Shown here one piece after another: positions 45,338 to 56,500 of a DNA stretch of 64,000 nucleotides. The position numbers were made by a program, and so were the translations under genes. Position 1 is the first letter of the stretch, and each line of letters begins with the position of its first letter. The stretch lies in assembly GCA_018389105.1 (NCBI GenBank), contig JACATO010001658.1, positions 62,001-126,000 on the forward strand. The letters run 5' to 3'. Under the pieces are notes generated by a model. That model was not told the DNA's origin. It worked only from the letters and a program-made list of their open reading frames with translations, and searched no databases. The DNA is from Nautilus pompilius (taxonomy: Eukaryota; Mollusca; Cephalopoda; Nautilida; Nautilidae).

Positions 45338-46215
45338 ATGAGAGGAGTAATCCTGTTAGTAAATATGTATTTCGATTTGCCAAGTTGTTTGGGTAGAAAA
45401 AGATCTATTTGTACTGAAGAAACTGTGGAAGCTGGTGCCAAATTATTGTGTGTGTGGCCCCAGCCAGTCTATTGGGAATGCTTTGACAGAACTGGCATTG
45501 ACTCTATCACACCTTTCCAATTTTGCATGACCTGAAAATAAAGCAATTTCATCCCAACACAGCTCCCTTGATGATTACAGCTGTACAGTGGAATTCTGAG
45601 AGATTTTCTGTTCTAAACTTGGTGTTGACCCCACATGCAAAATGTTTTGTGGAGTGGAAATTTATTCAACAAAATAGGCACACAAACAGACATTTACATC
45701 TCTTATGACAATCCTCATGTTGGATATAAGAGACACTAAACTGCCCGGCATTGTGTTTTGAGTTTGAATCTTTTGTAGAAATATTGCCGACCCAATTTTC
45801 CTTCAGGACAACGTCATGGGCGAGTCATACTTGCAGATATTGCAAGGCACCAAGTACTCTGAAATGCAGAACATAGACAATTTATGATTCATGCAAGATG
45901 GGGTACCCAATTACCAACCCATTTTCAACATGTGGTCTGATGATGGCTGGATGAAAAGTTTCCTAAGCAATACTTCGGAAATTCGAATGTCCTCCAAAAT
46001 CTTTTGATTTAGCGCCTCCAAATTTTTTTTCTTGTGAGCACCATGAAAAAAGTAAAAGGTGTATTTAGATAAATCCCATACCATTGCTGAACTAAAAATA
46101 AATAATGGAGGTTATGCATGGAATTAGTCCTAAACTGTGCAAAACGAGTGCTTTGTTCCACAAGTGAATGCCCACATGAGTGCTTGGGCAAAAATGGTAG
46201 ACAAGTTATTAAAAT
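45338..46215 (+). mobile_element. Mariner-type (DDE) transposon fossil
   Basis: Plus-strand pieces of a DDE transposase: EETVEAGAKLLCVW, YISYDNPHVGYKRH, DNVMGESYLQILQGTKYSEM, FMQDGVPNYQ (second catalytic aspartate block), then from about 45,990 PPKSFDLAPPNFFL and KVYLDKSHTIAELK, the family's 'WPPRSPDLTPxDFFLWG...EELK' order, and ECFVPQVNAH. Stops and frame changes are frequent, so it is long dead. It belongs to a different lineage from the copies at 19 and 26 kb, which carry NPIE-type C-terminal motifs. Confidence 0.7.
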
Positions 46216-46499
46216 GTCTTATGCCTCTTTTCTTGATGTGGCAAGTGTCTGGATTTCATGTTGTGACGCAGAATAAATGCAGATTAAAATGATGTAAAAA
46301 CAAACTTCCTATGTCATTTTGTTGCTGAAACACAAGCAGTTTAGTCTGTTCAGTCAAGTATGGAACACCATGTATGCATGTGTGTGTGTGTGTAGCCTCT
46401 ACAAGCTTTATCATCTCGTCTGAGAGACAGACAGACGAAGAGAATAAACACCTTTTGAGCCCATGAAGAGAGTAAATCATCTGCTTTCATAATGAACAA

Positions 46500-46700
46500 A
46501 AAAAAAAACAAGCAAACATTATTAATTTTAGGTGTACGAATTGTATGTTAAGTTGTACGTCTGAGAATTGTTCGACAGCCGTGTTTAATGAAGACAAAAA
46601 CCGATACCAGCCTTTTCCTCCTCCCAAAGAACTCCCTTGATCCCTACTACTGGAGTCCATCGATGTCCTGCTTTAAAAAGAAAAAAAATTAATTGTTGCA
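46500..46700 (-). other. Short CpG-bearing block, possible exon or insertion
   Basis: On the minus strand an ATG at about 46,660 opens MDSSSRDQGSSLGGGKGWYR and continues for some 50 codons. The block has several CpGs in an otherwise CpG-poor region. It could be an upstream first exon or a recent insertion; its phase does not join GAR1 exon 1 cleanly. Unassigned. Confidence 0.2.
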
Positions 46701-47289
46701 AAAAAAAATAAAAAAAATTTTCAAATACATTATAAACAGAATAACCTTATTAGAAATAATTTTAATAGATCACTATATACTTTACCAGGCAGGAATCTAA
46801 GAGCAACAATTTATGATGAAAGTTTCTTTTCAAAATCATGTTGAAATCCATGGAACCTAGGTGAGGATGTCCTTTGAGAAACATCATACCAATGATTAGT
46901 ATTTTTAAAAAAATTTTAAAAATACGCTACTGTTATTTAGGGATGTGCTGATTGTCAAATGGCCAATTAGTAAATTTCATAAAATTTTTGGGGCCTACTC
47001 CTAATGGGAAGCCAGAAATTTATTCCTGTGCACAGAATATCACCACAAGCAATAAAAATAAACAGGTCTAAAGGGCTGGCCATCTTTCTGCACTGGGACA
47101 GATATGCACGAGAAAATATCAAAAATACAAACAACATATCATAGAATTGCATCACGTGTGTAAAATGAAATGCTCATTAGTAGTCATGGGTTGATATAGT
47201 ACAGTGTGATTAGTTATCATGCAACCAATAAAAGTGTGATTATAAAAGTATAGGCAGTGATATCATTGTACAGTGATTAATGTGTGGTG

Positions 47290-47740
47290 AATACTATGGC
47301 TCCCAAGAAAGAAATATCACATGGTGAGCATATAAAAATCCAAGTCTTAGCTAGTAAAAAGTTAATCCATGCAGAAGATTGCAAGCCAGACTTTGTGTTT
47401 CAGGGGCTGTATGCAAGATTGACAAGGTTATGCAAAACTGGTACTATTAACAATAAATGCAGTTGAGGAAGAAAGCCCAGACTCTCCAAAAGTGATGTTA
47501 AGAACCTCAGGGTTTGTTCTCTACATAATAGACAAGTCGGTAGAGATCTTGTGAATGACCTAGCTGTGAGCGAGTGTTAATGTTTGTTTAAGAACAGTAA
47601 GATACACATCGACTCAAACTGATCTCAATGGGTGTGTAGCTGTTTAGGTTGTATGGGGTTGTGTGGCTACTGAAAAGGTCAAACAGCAACCAAATACCTT
47701 GGATGAATTGTCGAGTGCTACATATGTAGAAACCAAATAC
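47290..47740 (+). mobile_element. Tc1-like transposase N-terminal fragment
   Basis: From the ATG at about 47,296, MAPKKEISHGEHIKIQVLAS is a typical Tc1-type start. It is followed by LTRLCKTGTINNK, then GRKPRLSKSDVKNLRVCSL and HNRQVGRDLVNDLAVSEC, the paired DNA-binding region, and N*SQWVC-like text of the third helix. The 'GRPR'-type hook is GRKPR here. A stop precedes GRKPR, others follow, and the catalytic half is missing, so it is a truncated fossil. Confidence 0.75.
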
Positions 47741-47759
47741 TAATGCACTGTATGTATTC

Positions 47760-49000
47760 ATTTTGTTTTGTATATATTCTGTAATAATGCATTTTGTATG
47801 TATTATATACATTTCTCATTATTTGTGCATATCTTGTGTGTATTTCCATAATTATTTCCAATACTGTATATCAGGAATTTTTTTTTTTCAGAAAATATAT
47901 CTAAAAATTTGCTTTGATCACAGAATATGCATATGCTTTAAATATTCCACTATAAACAAAAAATATAACATTAAAATCTAATTTTCATGATTAAAAAAAG
48001 CCTCTCCACTGTTCTTGCTGAATTATTCATTTTTAGTAATATTATTTGTGACTGATCAGGAATTGCTAGTTTAAGAAATTATCCTTGAAAATATTAACAA
48101 GCTGAGGTGATTAAGCAGCCATGTCTTCTGTAGGAAACACACTGCTGTTATAAAGATATCTAGGAATATCTTAACCTACCTCTACAAACCCAGGCATGAA
48201 GTTCCTTTGTTATGGTGGAAAGGAAATACTCTCTCCACTTTAAAAAGCTGTCAAAAACTGGTATGGGTGCATTTATATGTACCTCCACCTACCATAAATA
48301 GTAACCACAATCCAGAAAGTGTTAAAAATGATATTTATGGAGTTTTTGACTTCAAATACGAAGTTATACTTTTTACAGACCTTCATTATTTTGTTCAACT
48401 TTGAAGGTTTGTAGGCAAGTATTACTTTCAATACTTTGGCTTTCTCATAGTTACATATTAATTAATATGGATTTGAAAATGGCTATGTTAATTTTTTTAA
48501 ACATAGAATTCTTTAAGCCTTAGTTATATTTTTGACAACTTCCAGAAGTTTCATAAATGTGTTAAGTTTTGAATCTATGTTTGTAGAACACTACTGGTTT
48601 TAATATTTTGGCTTTTAAATTCACCTAGTTATGTATTAATTGACTTTTGGATACACCTACATTGATTAGTTAACATTAAACTTTTAAAGATGTGAATTTC
48701 CTCTTTTTTTTTTTTTTTTTGGATAAACTTAAGTTTCATGAAAGTGTCTGCTTTTGAATTAAGTTTTTAGACCAGTATTAAATTTTTGTTTTTGGCCTTC
48801 ACCCGGTTATTTGCAGTGGCTTACTCTTGGCTGGGGAGAGGCAGTGGTCTGAGGCACCATTAAAATGCGTAAGTGTATAGGCTACACGAGTGCCGAAATG
48901 GTGAATGAATGCCCATGGGATTTACCATCTTCACCCTAACCTCCAACTTCAAGTCTGATCCTATGTCCCTGGTCGTCGTTAATTTGGATAAATTTATTTA
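47760..49000. other. AT-rich intergenic DNA
   Basis: No gene or RNA signal. T-rich runs at 48,703-48,720. A short less AT-rich patch at 48,800-48,960 may be a degraded short interspersed repeat. Confidence 0.5.
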
Positions 49001-49002
49001 TT

Positions 49003-49522
49003 GGCAAAGTCTGGTGATATGGAAAACAGAGACAGGAGCAATATCGCAGCTATAGTTTGTGGCAAAGTCTGGTGATATGGAAAACAGAGACAGGAGCAAT
49101 ATCGCAGCTATAGTTTGTGGCAAAGTCTGGTGATATGGAAAACAGAGACAGGAGCAATATCCCAGCTATAGTTTGTGGCAAAGTCTGGTGATATGGAAAA
49201 CAGAGACAGGAGCAATATCGCAGCTATATTTTGTGGCAAAGTCTGGTGATATGGAAAACAGAGACAGGAGCAATATCCCAGCTATAGTTTGTGGCAAAGT
49301 CTGGTGATATGGAAAACAGAGACAGGAGCAATATCCCAGCTATAGTTTGTGGCAAAGTCTGGTGATATGGAAAACAGAGACAGGAGCAATATCCCAGCTA
49401 TAGTTTGTGGCAAAGTCTGGTGATATGGAAAACAGAGACAGGAGCAATATCCCAGCTATAGTTTGTGGCAAAGTCTGGTGATATGGAAAACAGAGACAGG
49501 AGCAATATCCCAGCTATAGTTT
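49003..49522. repeat. 58-bp minisatellite, 9 copies
   Basis: Unit GGCAAAGTCTGGTGATATGG + AAAACAGAGACAGGAGCAAT + ATCCCAGCTATAGTTTGT, starting at 49,003, 49,061, 49,119, 49,177, 49,235, 49,293, 49,351, 49,409 and 49,467. Copies differ almost only at one base: ATATCGCAGC in copies 1, 2 and 4, ATATCCCAGC in the rest. The near identity indicates recent expansion. Confidence 0.97.
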
Positions 49523-49559
49523 TCCGCTCGCTGTTATGAAACATTATTATATCATCATC

Positions 49560-50700
49560 ATCATCATCATCAGGAAGAGGTGCGCGATTAATAGAGGTGA
49601 TGATTATAAATTGATACCAACCAACAATAATTTAGTAAAAGAACATTTCCATTAGCGCTCTGTTTTGTTGTACTGATGGTTTACAAATCGTGTTCACAGG
49701 GGTTTCTCTCCTCGGTGGGGGACAGCCCTGGGTTTTCCGGCACAGGAGATCTAAAGACCCCCACCCCTCTCTCTCTCTGTAATCAGAAGCCGAACTCCGC
49801 CAGGGTCCAGGTTTAAATGTACGGGTAAATTAAAGAGACCGCGGCTTTGATCGCCCGCCCCTCCCACCAACAAACACAAAGGGACGGACTTAGCCCCTTG
49901 TGCGCCAATAAAATAAAATAATAAAAATAAAAAAAACATTAAAACTTCCGAGTTTGGGAAAAAACTTACAAACTTTAAACTACGACTGACTTACCGAGCT
50001 GCTAGGGATATCCAGCACGTGTTTACGCGCGTGCGTGCGCGCGCGCGCGACCATAAATAGTTAGGGTTAGCGTAACGCAGCACGTGTTTAAAACGTACAT
50101 CTGTTTTTCACATAAAATTCCGAATCCGAAATCTTCGATTAATCGCGTTTAGTAAAACTGTTTTTTTTTTTTTTTTTAATTAATATTCGCTGATGATATT
50201 CTACTGAAAAACTTAGTGGTTGCGTGTTACGACAACGGGAGATACCCGTTTATGGCAGTAGCGGAGAACAGTAGCTTGTTTTTGAGGACGGTCGGCCTGT
50301 CGAAGGAATTCCCGTCTATTTAGAATGCCGAGCAGGTATACCAATAAGATCTCGTCTGGTACTAGTTCCGCTTCGCCGTTGTTGTTTTCAGTGTCTTTTT
50401 TGAACCAGTAGGTAGCTCGCAGTAATAAATCCACGGGGATCTAGAACGTTAGCGAGACACTGTTGTTGTTTTTGTTGTTGTTGTTGTTGTTGTCTGCGAT
50501 ATGGAGGAGGAGACGGACTCCACCCCGACAGGTCGTCGGCGGGTGTCCAGTTAAATTCGTGTTCCTCTTGCTGGATATTAGTGTAAGACGGTAGCCCGAG
50601 TTTCCACCTCTGTCACTCCTTGGTTCGCTTCATACTCCAGGCAGGCGGATTAAATAAGTCAGGCCTCTGGAGAAGGTAACGTGTGTAATACGTATAAGTA
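49560..50700 (+). promoter_or_regulatory. CpG-rich island, probable DDX46 promoter region
   Basis: A local return of CpG in the CpG-poor half, flanked by the two tandem arrays. It contains an alternating CG/TG tract (about 50,024-50,050, Z-DNA-prone) and two E-boxes in the same context, CAGCACGTGTTTA, at 50,016 and 50,081, plus (GTT)n at 50,463-50,492. It is the only promoter-like region between the GAR1 5' end and the first visible DDX46 exon, so I infer it serves DDX46, about 3 kb upstream. The first DDX46 exon (expected to encode only about MGRE) was not found. Confidence 0.35.
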
Positions 50701-50714
50701 ATCGTCAACTAGCA

Positions 50715-52010
50715 TATTAGCTGATACACACGTATATATAAGTAGATGCTATCCTTCATTAGTTGATAAACACAAATATATATATAAGTAGATGCTATCC
50801 TTCATTAGTTGATAAACACAAATATACACATTATATATATACATATATAATAAGTAGATGCTATCCTTCATTAGTTGATAAACACACACACACATATATA
50901 CATATATAATAAGTAGATGCTATCCTTCATTAGTTGATAAACACACACACATATATACATATATAATAAGTAGATGCTATCCTTCATTAGTTGATAAACA
51001 CACACACATATATACATATATAATAAGTAGATGCTATCCTTCATTAGTTGATAAACACACACACACCATTATACATATATAATAAGTAGATGCTATCCTT
51101 CATTAGTTGATAAACACACACACATATATACATATATAATAAGTAGATGCTATCCTTCATTAGTTGATAAACACACACACATATATACATATATAATAAG
51201 TAGATGCTATCCTTCATTAGTTGATAAACAAAATATACACATTATATATATACATATATAATAAGTAGATGCTATCCTTCATTAGTTGATAAACACATAC
51301 ACACATAATATATATATATATATATATATTAAGTAGATGCTATCCTTCATTAGTTGATAAACACACACACATATATATATATATAAGTAGATGCTATCCT
51401 TCATTATTTGATAAACACAAATATACACATTATATATATACATATATAATAAGTAGATGCTATCCTTCATTAGTTGATAAACACACACATATATATATAT
51501 ATAAGTAGATGCTATCCTTCATTAGTTGATAAACACACATACACATATATATATATAAGTAGATGCTATCCTTCATTAGTTGATAAACACAAATATACAC
51601 ATATATATACATATATAATAAGTAGATGCTATCCTTCATTATTTGATAAACACAAATATACACATTATATATATACATATATAATAAGTAGATGCTATCC
51701 TTCATTAGTTGATAAACAAACCACACATATATATATATATATATATAAGTAGATGCTATCTTTCATTAGTTGATAAATACAAATATACACATATATATAT
51801 ATATAAGTAGATGCTATCTTTCATTAGTTGATAAACACAAAATACACATTATATATATACATATATAATAAGTAGATGCTATCCTTCATTAGTTGATAAA
51901 CACACATACACATATATATATATATATATAAGTAGATGCTATCTTTCATTAGTTGATAAACACACACATACACACACATATATATATTATATATGTGTGT
52001 AAGTAGATGC
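50715..52010. repeat. Tandem array: conserved 34-bp core, variable CA/TA linker
   Basis: About 21 copies of the core AAGTAGATGCTATCCTTCAT + TAGTTGATAAACAC, each followed by 10-40 bp of CACACA and TATATA sequence. The cores are nearly invariant (few CCTT to CTTT or TTAG to TTAT changes) while linkers vary in length and composition. Open frames read from it (YQLMKDSIYL) are repeat artefacts. Confidence 0.95.
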
Positions 52011-52019
52011 TAGCTTATT

Positions 52020-52550
52020 ACTTGTAAGGTTCGGTAGATCCCTGCTGTGATGTACTTGCGCTATATATGACAGTATTTGTTTGAACTCGGAATCTTTAGA
52101 ATAACTATGATAATAGTCTTATACCTGGCCTCAAGGCCCTTATTAGTGTGGAAGTTTAGGTTGATTTAAAAAAAAAAATTAAACTTTTCAATGATTATTC
52201 TCTACCTGCCTGATATGACAGTAAATCTCAAAGGAAAAGAAAGGGTTAATTTAGGGATGTCACTTCAATTTGTATATTATGCAGGATATGTATATATACA
52301 TATATAACTGGATTTTTGTAGAGTTCTTGAAAGGGTTTGAAAATGTCAATTTTGAATCTTTTTGTTAGCTACTGATCATAATGGCAGATGCTCTCTTCAA
52401 ATTGTTTGTTCTTAAATCTGTATGTAGATTAGGCATTGCTAATAGTCTTCCTGGTTGGGCTGTGGAATTTAGTTCAGTAAAAACAGAGTTGTTAAACATT
52501 TTTGTTTTACAGAGATTATATATATATGAGACAGACTTCTTGCTCCTATG
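52020..52550. other. Intergenic or DDX46 intron 1, nothing identified
   Basis: No exon matching a DDX46 start was found. An open stretch from ATG at 52,381 (MADALFKLFVLKSVCRLG) has no recognised similarity. Confidence 0.4.
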
Positions 52551-52556
52551 CATACT

Positions 52557-52938
52557 ACAGCCATGGCCAAATGTTCTGCATCATACTAGAAATAACATGG
52601 AGAAAATTTATCTACAAATTATGCTCACAGTTTGACACTATACTCATGACCATTTTTAAATGTCTGCTTTTGAATACTTCTAATTGTCTTGTCTAGTCAT
52701 ACTTGTCATCTTGATTTATAAGGTCTTTTCAGAAATAATCTATTTGCACATTAGATTTCAAATTGTCATTTTTCAATTTTGATCATTTTCCCCATTAAGT
52801 AGGTGGAAAAATACAAGGCAGCACACACTACAATATGCTAACGTAATGTTAATATGGAAATTCAGTGGGCTTAATACTACTTTATCAGGCAAAATTAGAA
52901 AATTTTAGGTTGAGGCAAAATTTTTGGCCACAACTGTG
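52557..52938. mobile_element. Tc1-type MITE, copy B
   Basis: Left end AGCCATGGCCAAATGTTCTG and right end TTTTTGGCCACAACTGTGG form imperfect inverted repeats of the Tc1 kind ('ACAGNNRTGGCCAAA'). The interior aligns with copy A at 20,800-21,190. No coding capacity; CpG almost entirely lost. It lies upstream of the first visible DDX46 exon. Confidence 0.65.
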
Positions 52939-53565
52939 GACTGTATTAATTCTAGGATGAATTTTGTTAATGTAGATTTATTTTAAATAGTAGAATAAGC
53001 TAACAAAACTTGTTATGTAGGAAATGTTTAATTATTATTCTTAAGCGATTAGATTTTGGTATAAATGCAGAATTTGAAGGTAGTATTTTAAGTCATTGTT
53101 TTATGTTTTCCACCTTTGGATAATGGTAAGCATTATGACAGACTGGACATGACATTCTTGAATTTTACATTTGCTACTTATTTATTATTTATTGTGTAAA
53201 AGAAATGAGACAAAAGAATAAATGTAGTCTTGAAAATTTCAACTAATCAAAAAAATAAAAAATGACAGAAGTGGTGTACAGAAAACCATATAAATAACTA
53301 TCAAATATATTTAAATTATTTATTTATTGAAAACGGCTAACCATTTTTTTTTTTACAATATGAAATGTCTATAAACAAGTTTGTTCAGTGGGTTTTTTTT
53401 GTCTGAAATAAATTTTTATGAAAAATTAAGTGGATGAGAGTTTATCTTACAAAATTAGACCAAAACTTAAAAAATGTATGTACATGTCTGCATGAAATAT
53501 TGCAGCATATTTGATTTTATAGACTAATGTTTGCATGTGAATTCAAAGTCTCTCTTCTTTTCTAG

Positions 53566-56500
53566 ATCATACAGACGACGGTCAAAATCTCGAAGCAGGT
53601 CATGGGAAAGAAGGCATGAAGGCAGGTCTAGAAGTCCCATTAGATCACATCGAGATCGACGTTCACACTCTCGGTCCAGGGAGAGGCGGAAGCTACACAT
53701 TCGGGAAACAAACAGAGGAACGAGGTCACGGGACCGCCACTCAAATTCAAGTCCTCATTCTAGAGACAGGTACATATTGTGTGTTTTAATAGTCTTGCGT
53801 TTTGGAAATTTTTTTTTTTTTTGTTGTTGTTATGAGTAATAAATTACACCTTACCTCCATGGGTAACTCAACCAGCAGCTGAGTGTTGTTTTTTTCACCA
53901 TGGAAACAGACTTTTAAAGGCATTTTTTAAAGTTTAAATTCATGATATCCAAACTGAAAACAAATTTAGGAAAGATGAAAAGCATTTTTCACACACAAAG
54001 AGAGAGAGAGAGAGAGACATAAAGACCAAAGTTAATTTGCAGACAGCATTTCTAAACAAAAAAAAAATTTAGATAGTGAACTTTCAATAATTAATATTTA
54101 ACATCTTATTATAACAGTTCTTTGAAGGTGAATAGCGTTATTAACAATTGCAGTTTTTTGTGTATTTTAAGGGAGAGTTAATATTAGAATAAGAATAAAT
54201 AACGTTAATGTTTATAACACTGGCTAATAAACGAGAAATTTTCTTGCATTGAAACTGGTATGCAATTTTGGAGTAGTATTTCTGAAGGGATGTTGGAAAC
54301 TGGGTTGGTTAGTTATGAAAAAAAAAGCAGTGTGATATAATATTTTCATATGCCAATCAACAGAAGGTAAGGGTGTCTTGTAACTGTGACCAGCCAACTT
54401 CATTGGGTGTAGAACCTACTAGACCTCTTTTAATTAGCAGCAACTCATACAAAGCAATCTTGTATGGAAGTGCAAGATTAACACTGCTTCTTGCTTGATG
54501 CCCAACAAACCCTGAACTGCAGCTACTACCATGGTCCTCAAACACACCATATGCCATACTGATACATCTTTGAAGAAGAAAACACAATTGGTTATCCTTT
54601 TATGATATTAACAAGGCTTTTTTTTCTTTTTTAAAGTTAGAGAATCAAAAGTTAGTGTTACTTATGTATATATGTATGTATTATTATTTTGAATTTAGAC
54701 ATGGAAAACATTCCCAGTCTGAATCCCGATGTAAATCAGAATCCAGAAGCAGATCTAGATCTTTATCAAAATCTCCACCAAAATCTCAGAGTAGGTCACC
54801 CAGCACAGATAAGATAATTCTGCCAAGAGAAGGAGAACTTAAAGTGAAGGATGAACCTCTTGACAAGGTATGTAAGGAAGTCCATTCACTCCCTCAATTG
54901 TACATATATCATACTTTTTCATTTTTAACTATACCACTAGCTGTAAGGCAGCATGGCAGCTAGACAGTATCTTATTAACATACAGTTTTAATGTCCATCT
55001 CTATTTAAAATTCTGGAAGAAAGGAAAACATTTACAAAACAAAATCCGTCAGGAAAAGGTTTTGTTGACTTTTTATTTTTTTAGATAAAAGGATAGTCTA
55101 AAAATGTGAAAACTTGAATTTTACCTAATAATTTAGCTTCAGTTACAGATCTGTTGAGAAAAGTAGAAAATGTTTCTGAAAGAAAATAATATAATTTCTA
55201 TAGTTTTTTGTCCATTGATTGATTTTTTTCACAGTTACCTTAACTTCAAATCTGCTTTTTAACCTTTATTCTTTTGAGAAAACTGGATCCCATTGGAGAG
55301 AACCATTTTTTTTTAATTAGCAGATACCTTATATTAAGGTAAGTAATTGTTGTTGATTAATTTTCTTATTTTTGTTTTTAGGAAGAAGAGCATAAAAGGT
55401 TGGAAATGGAAATGCAGAAACGCAGGGACAGGATAGAAAAATGGCGAGCAGAGCGGAAGAAAAAGCAAGAATTAATACCGATCAATATTGCTCCTCCTGC
55501 TAAAAAGTGGAGCTTAGAAGATGATGATGATGATGATGATGACACTCAAGAAAAGGACAATGAGCAAGCAGGGGATGAAGTAGATCCTCTTGATGCATAC
55601 ATGCAGGTAACAACCAGTGTATAGGGATTTTGAAAGTGCTATAAAAAAATTCCAAAGTTCTCAAATCATTCCCAGGACAGTGGCAAAGATTTGTGTGCAT
55701 TAGAAAATATTTAGTATTGACTAATGAATGTTAAGATAAATCAAATAGAATTGAAACCATTATGGTCAAATCTGTTTCCGCTGAAACAAAAATTAAAGAT
55801 TTCCAGCCTTAGACAGTAACATATTAATTTAAATAATAATTGTTTTTTACTTTCACTTTTATTTAGATAATTGGGTAATTTCCAATTCAAAGATTTTTTT
55901 TTTTTTTTTTTAGTTTTAATGGTATCAGTGTTGTCGTATTTTCTTTTAAAAATATGATTGTGGTATTGTTTTCTAAATACATTTAATTGGATTTTAAAAG
56001 TACTTTCTGCATTATGTTTTGTGTCTCAGCAGAGTTTGATAAAACACCTTTTTAACTGTGCTTCTGTGAAACATGCTGAAAAAATAACAGATAGTTTTTT
56101 GTCATTTCTTAAAAATAAAGAAAAAATTGCATAATTTTGAAAGAAATAGAAGATTCATAAATTTTAAATCAGATCAGTACACGATTTCTTCAGTGTTCAG
56201 GAGCTTCTCCAATGGGTTGGCTTCTTGTCTTTAGAAACTTTCACATTATCTAAGAAAATAAAGTTTAGAAACTTTATCAAAGCATCTTTGGTATTTAGTT
56301 TTTTTTATGATTATGGATTTATTTTGCCTAGGTAAAGAAACCAAGGACAACCATTATATCTTGCATTTCATCTTGCTCTAACAGCAGCAGCTGTAACTGT
56401 CATTCCAATTGTGCCTGAAGTTTTAGTTGCCGGCGATTTTTCATAAAATTACTCAGCCATTCAGACAAATTGCTTAAAGATTCTTTTGCTTTATGAAGGA

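Noticed and set aside
50060-50075. Telomere-like TTAGGGTTAG
   Set aside because: Only about one and a half units, embedded in unique CpG-rich sequence; the GGGTTAGGGTTA at about 22,905 is equally short. No interstitial telomere array.
50871-51752. CRISPR-like appearance of conserved cores with variable linkers
   Set aside because: This is animal DNA, the linkers are low-complexity CA/TA runs and not unique spacers, and no cas genes exist.
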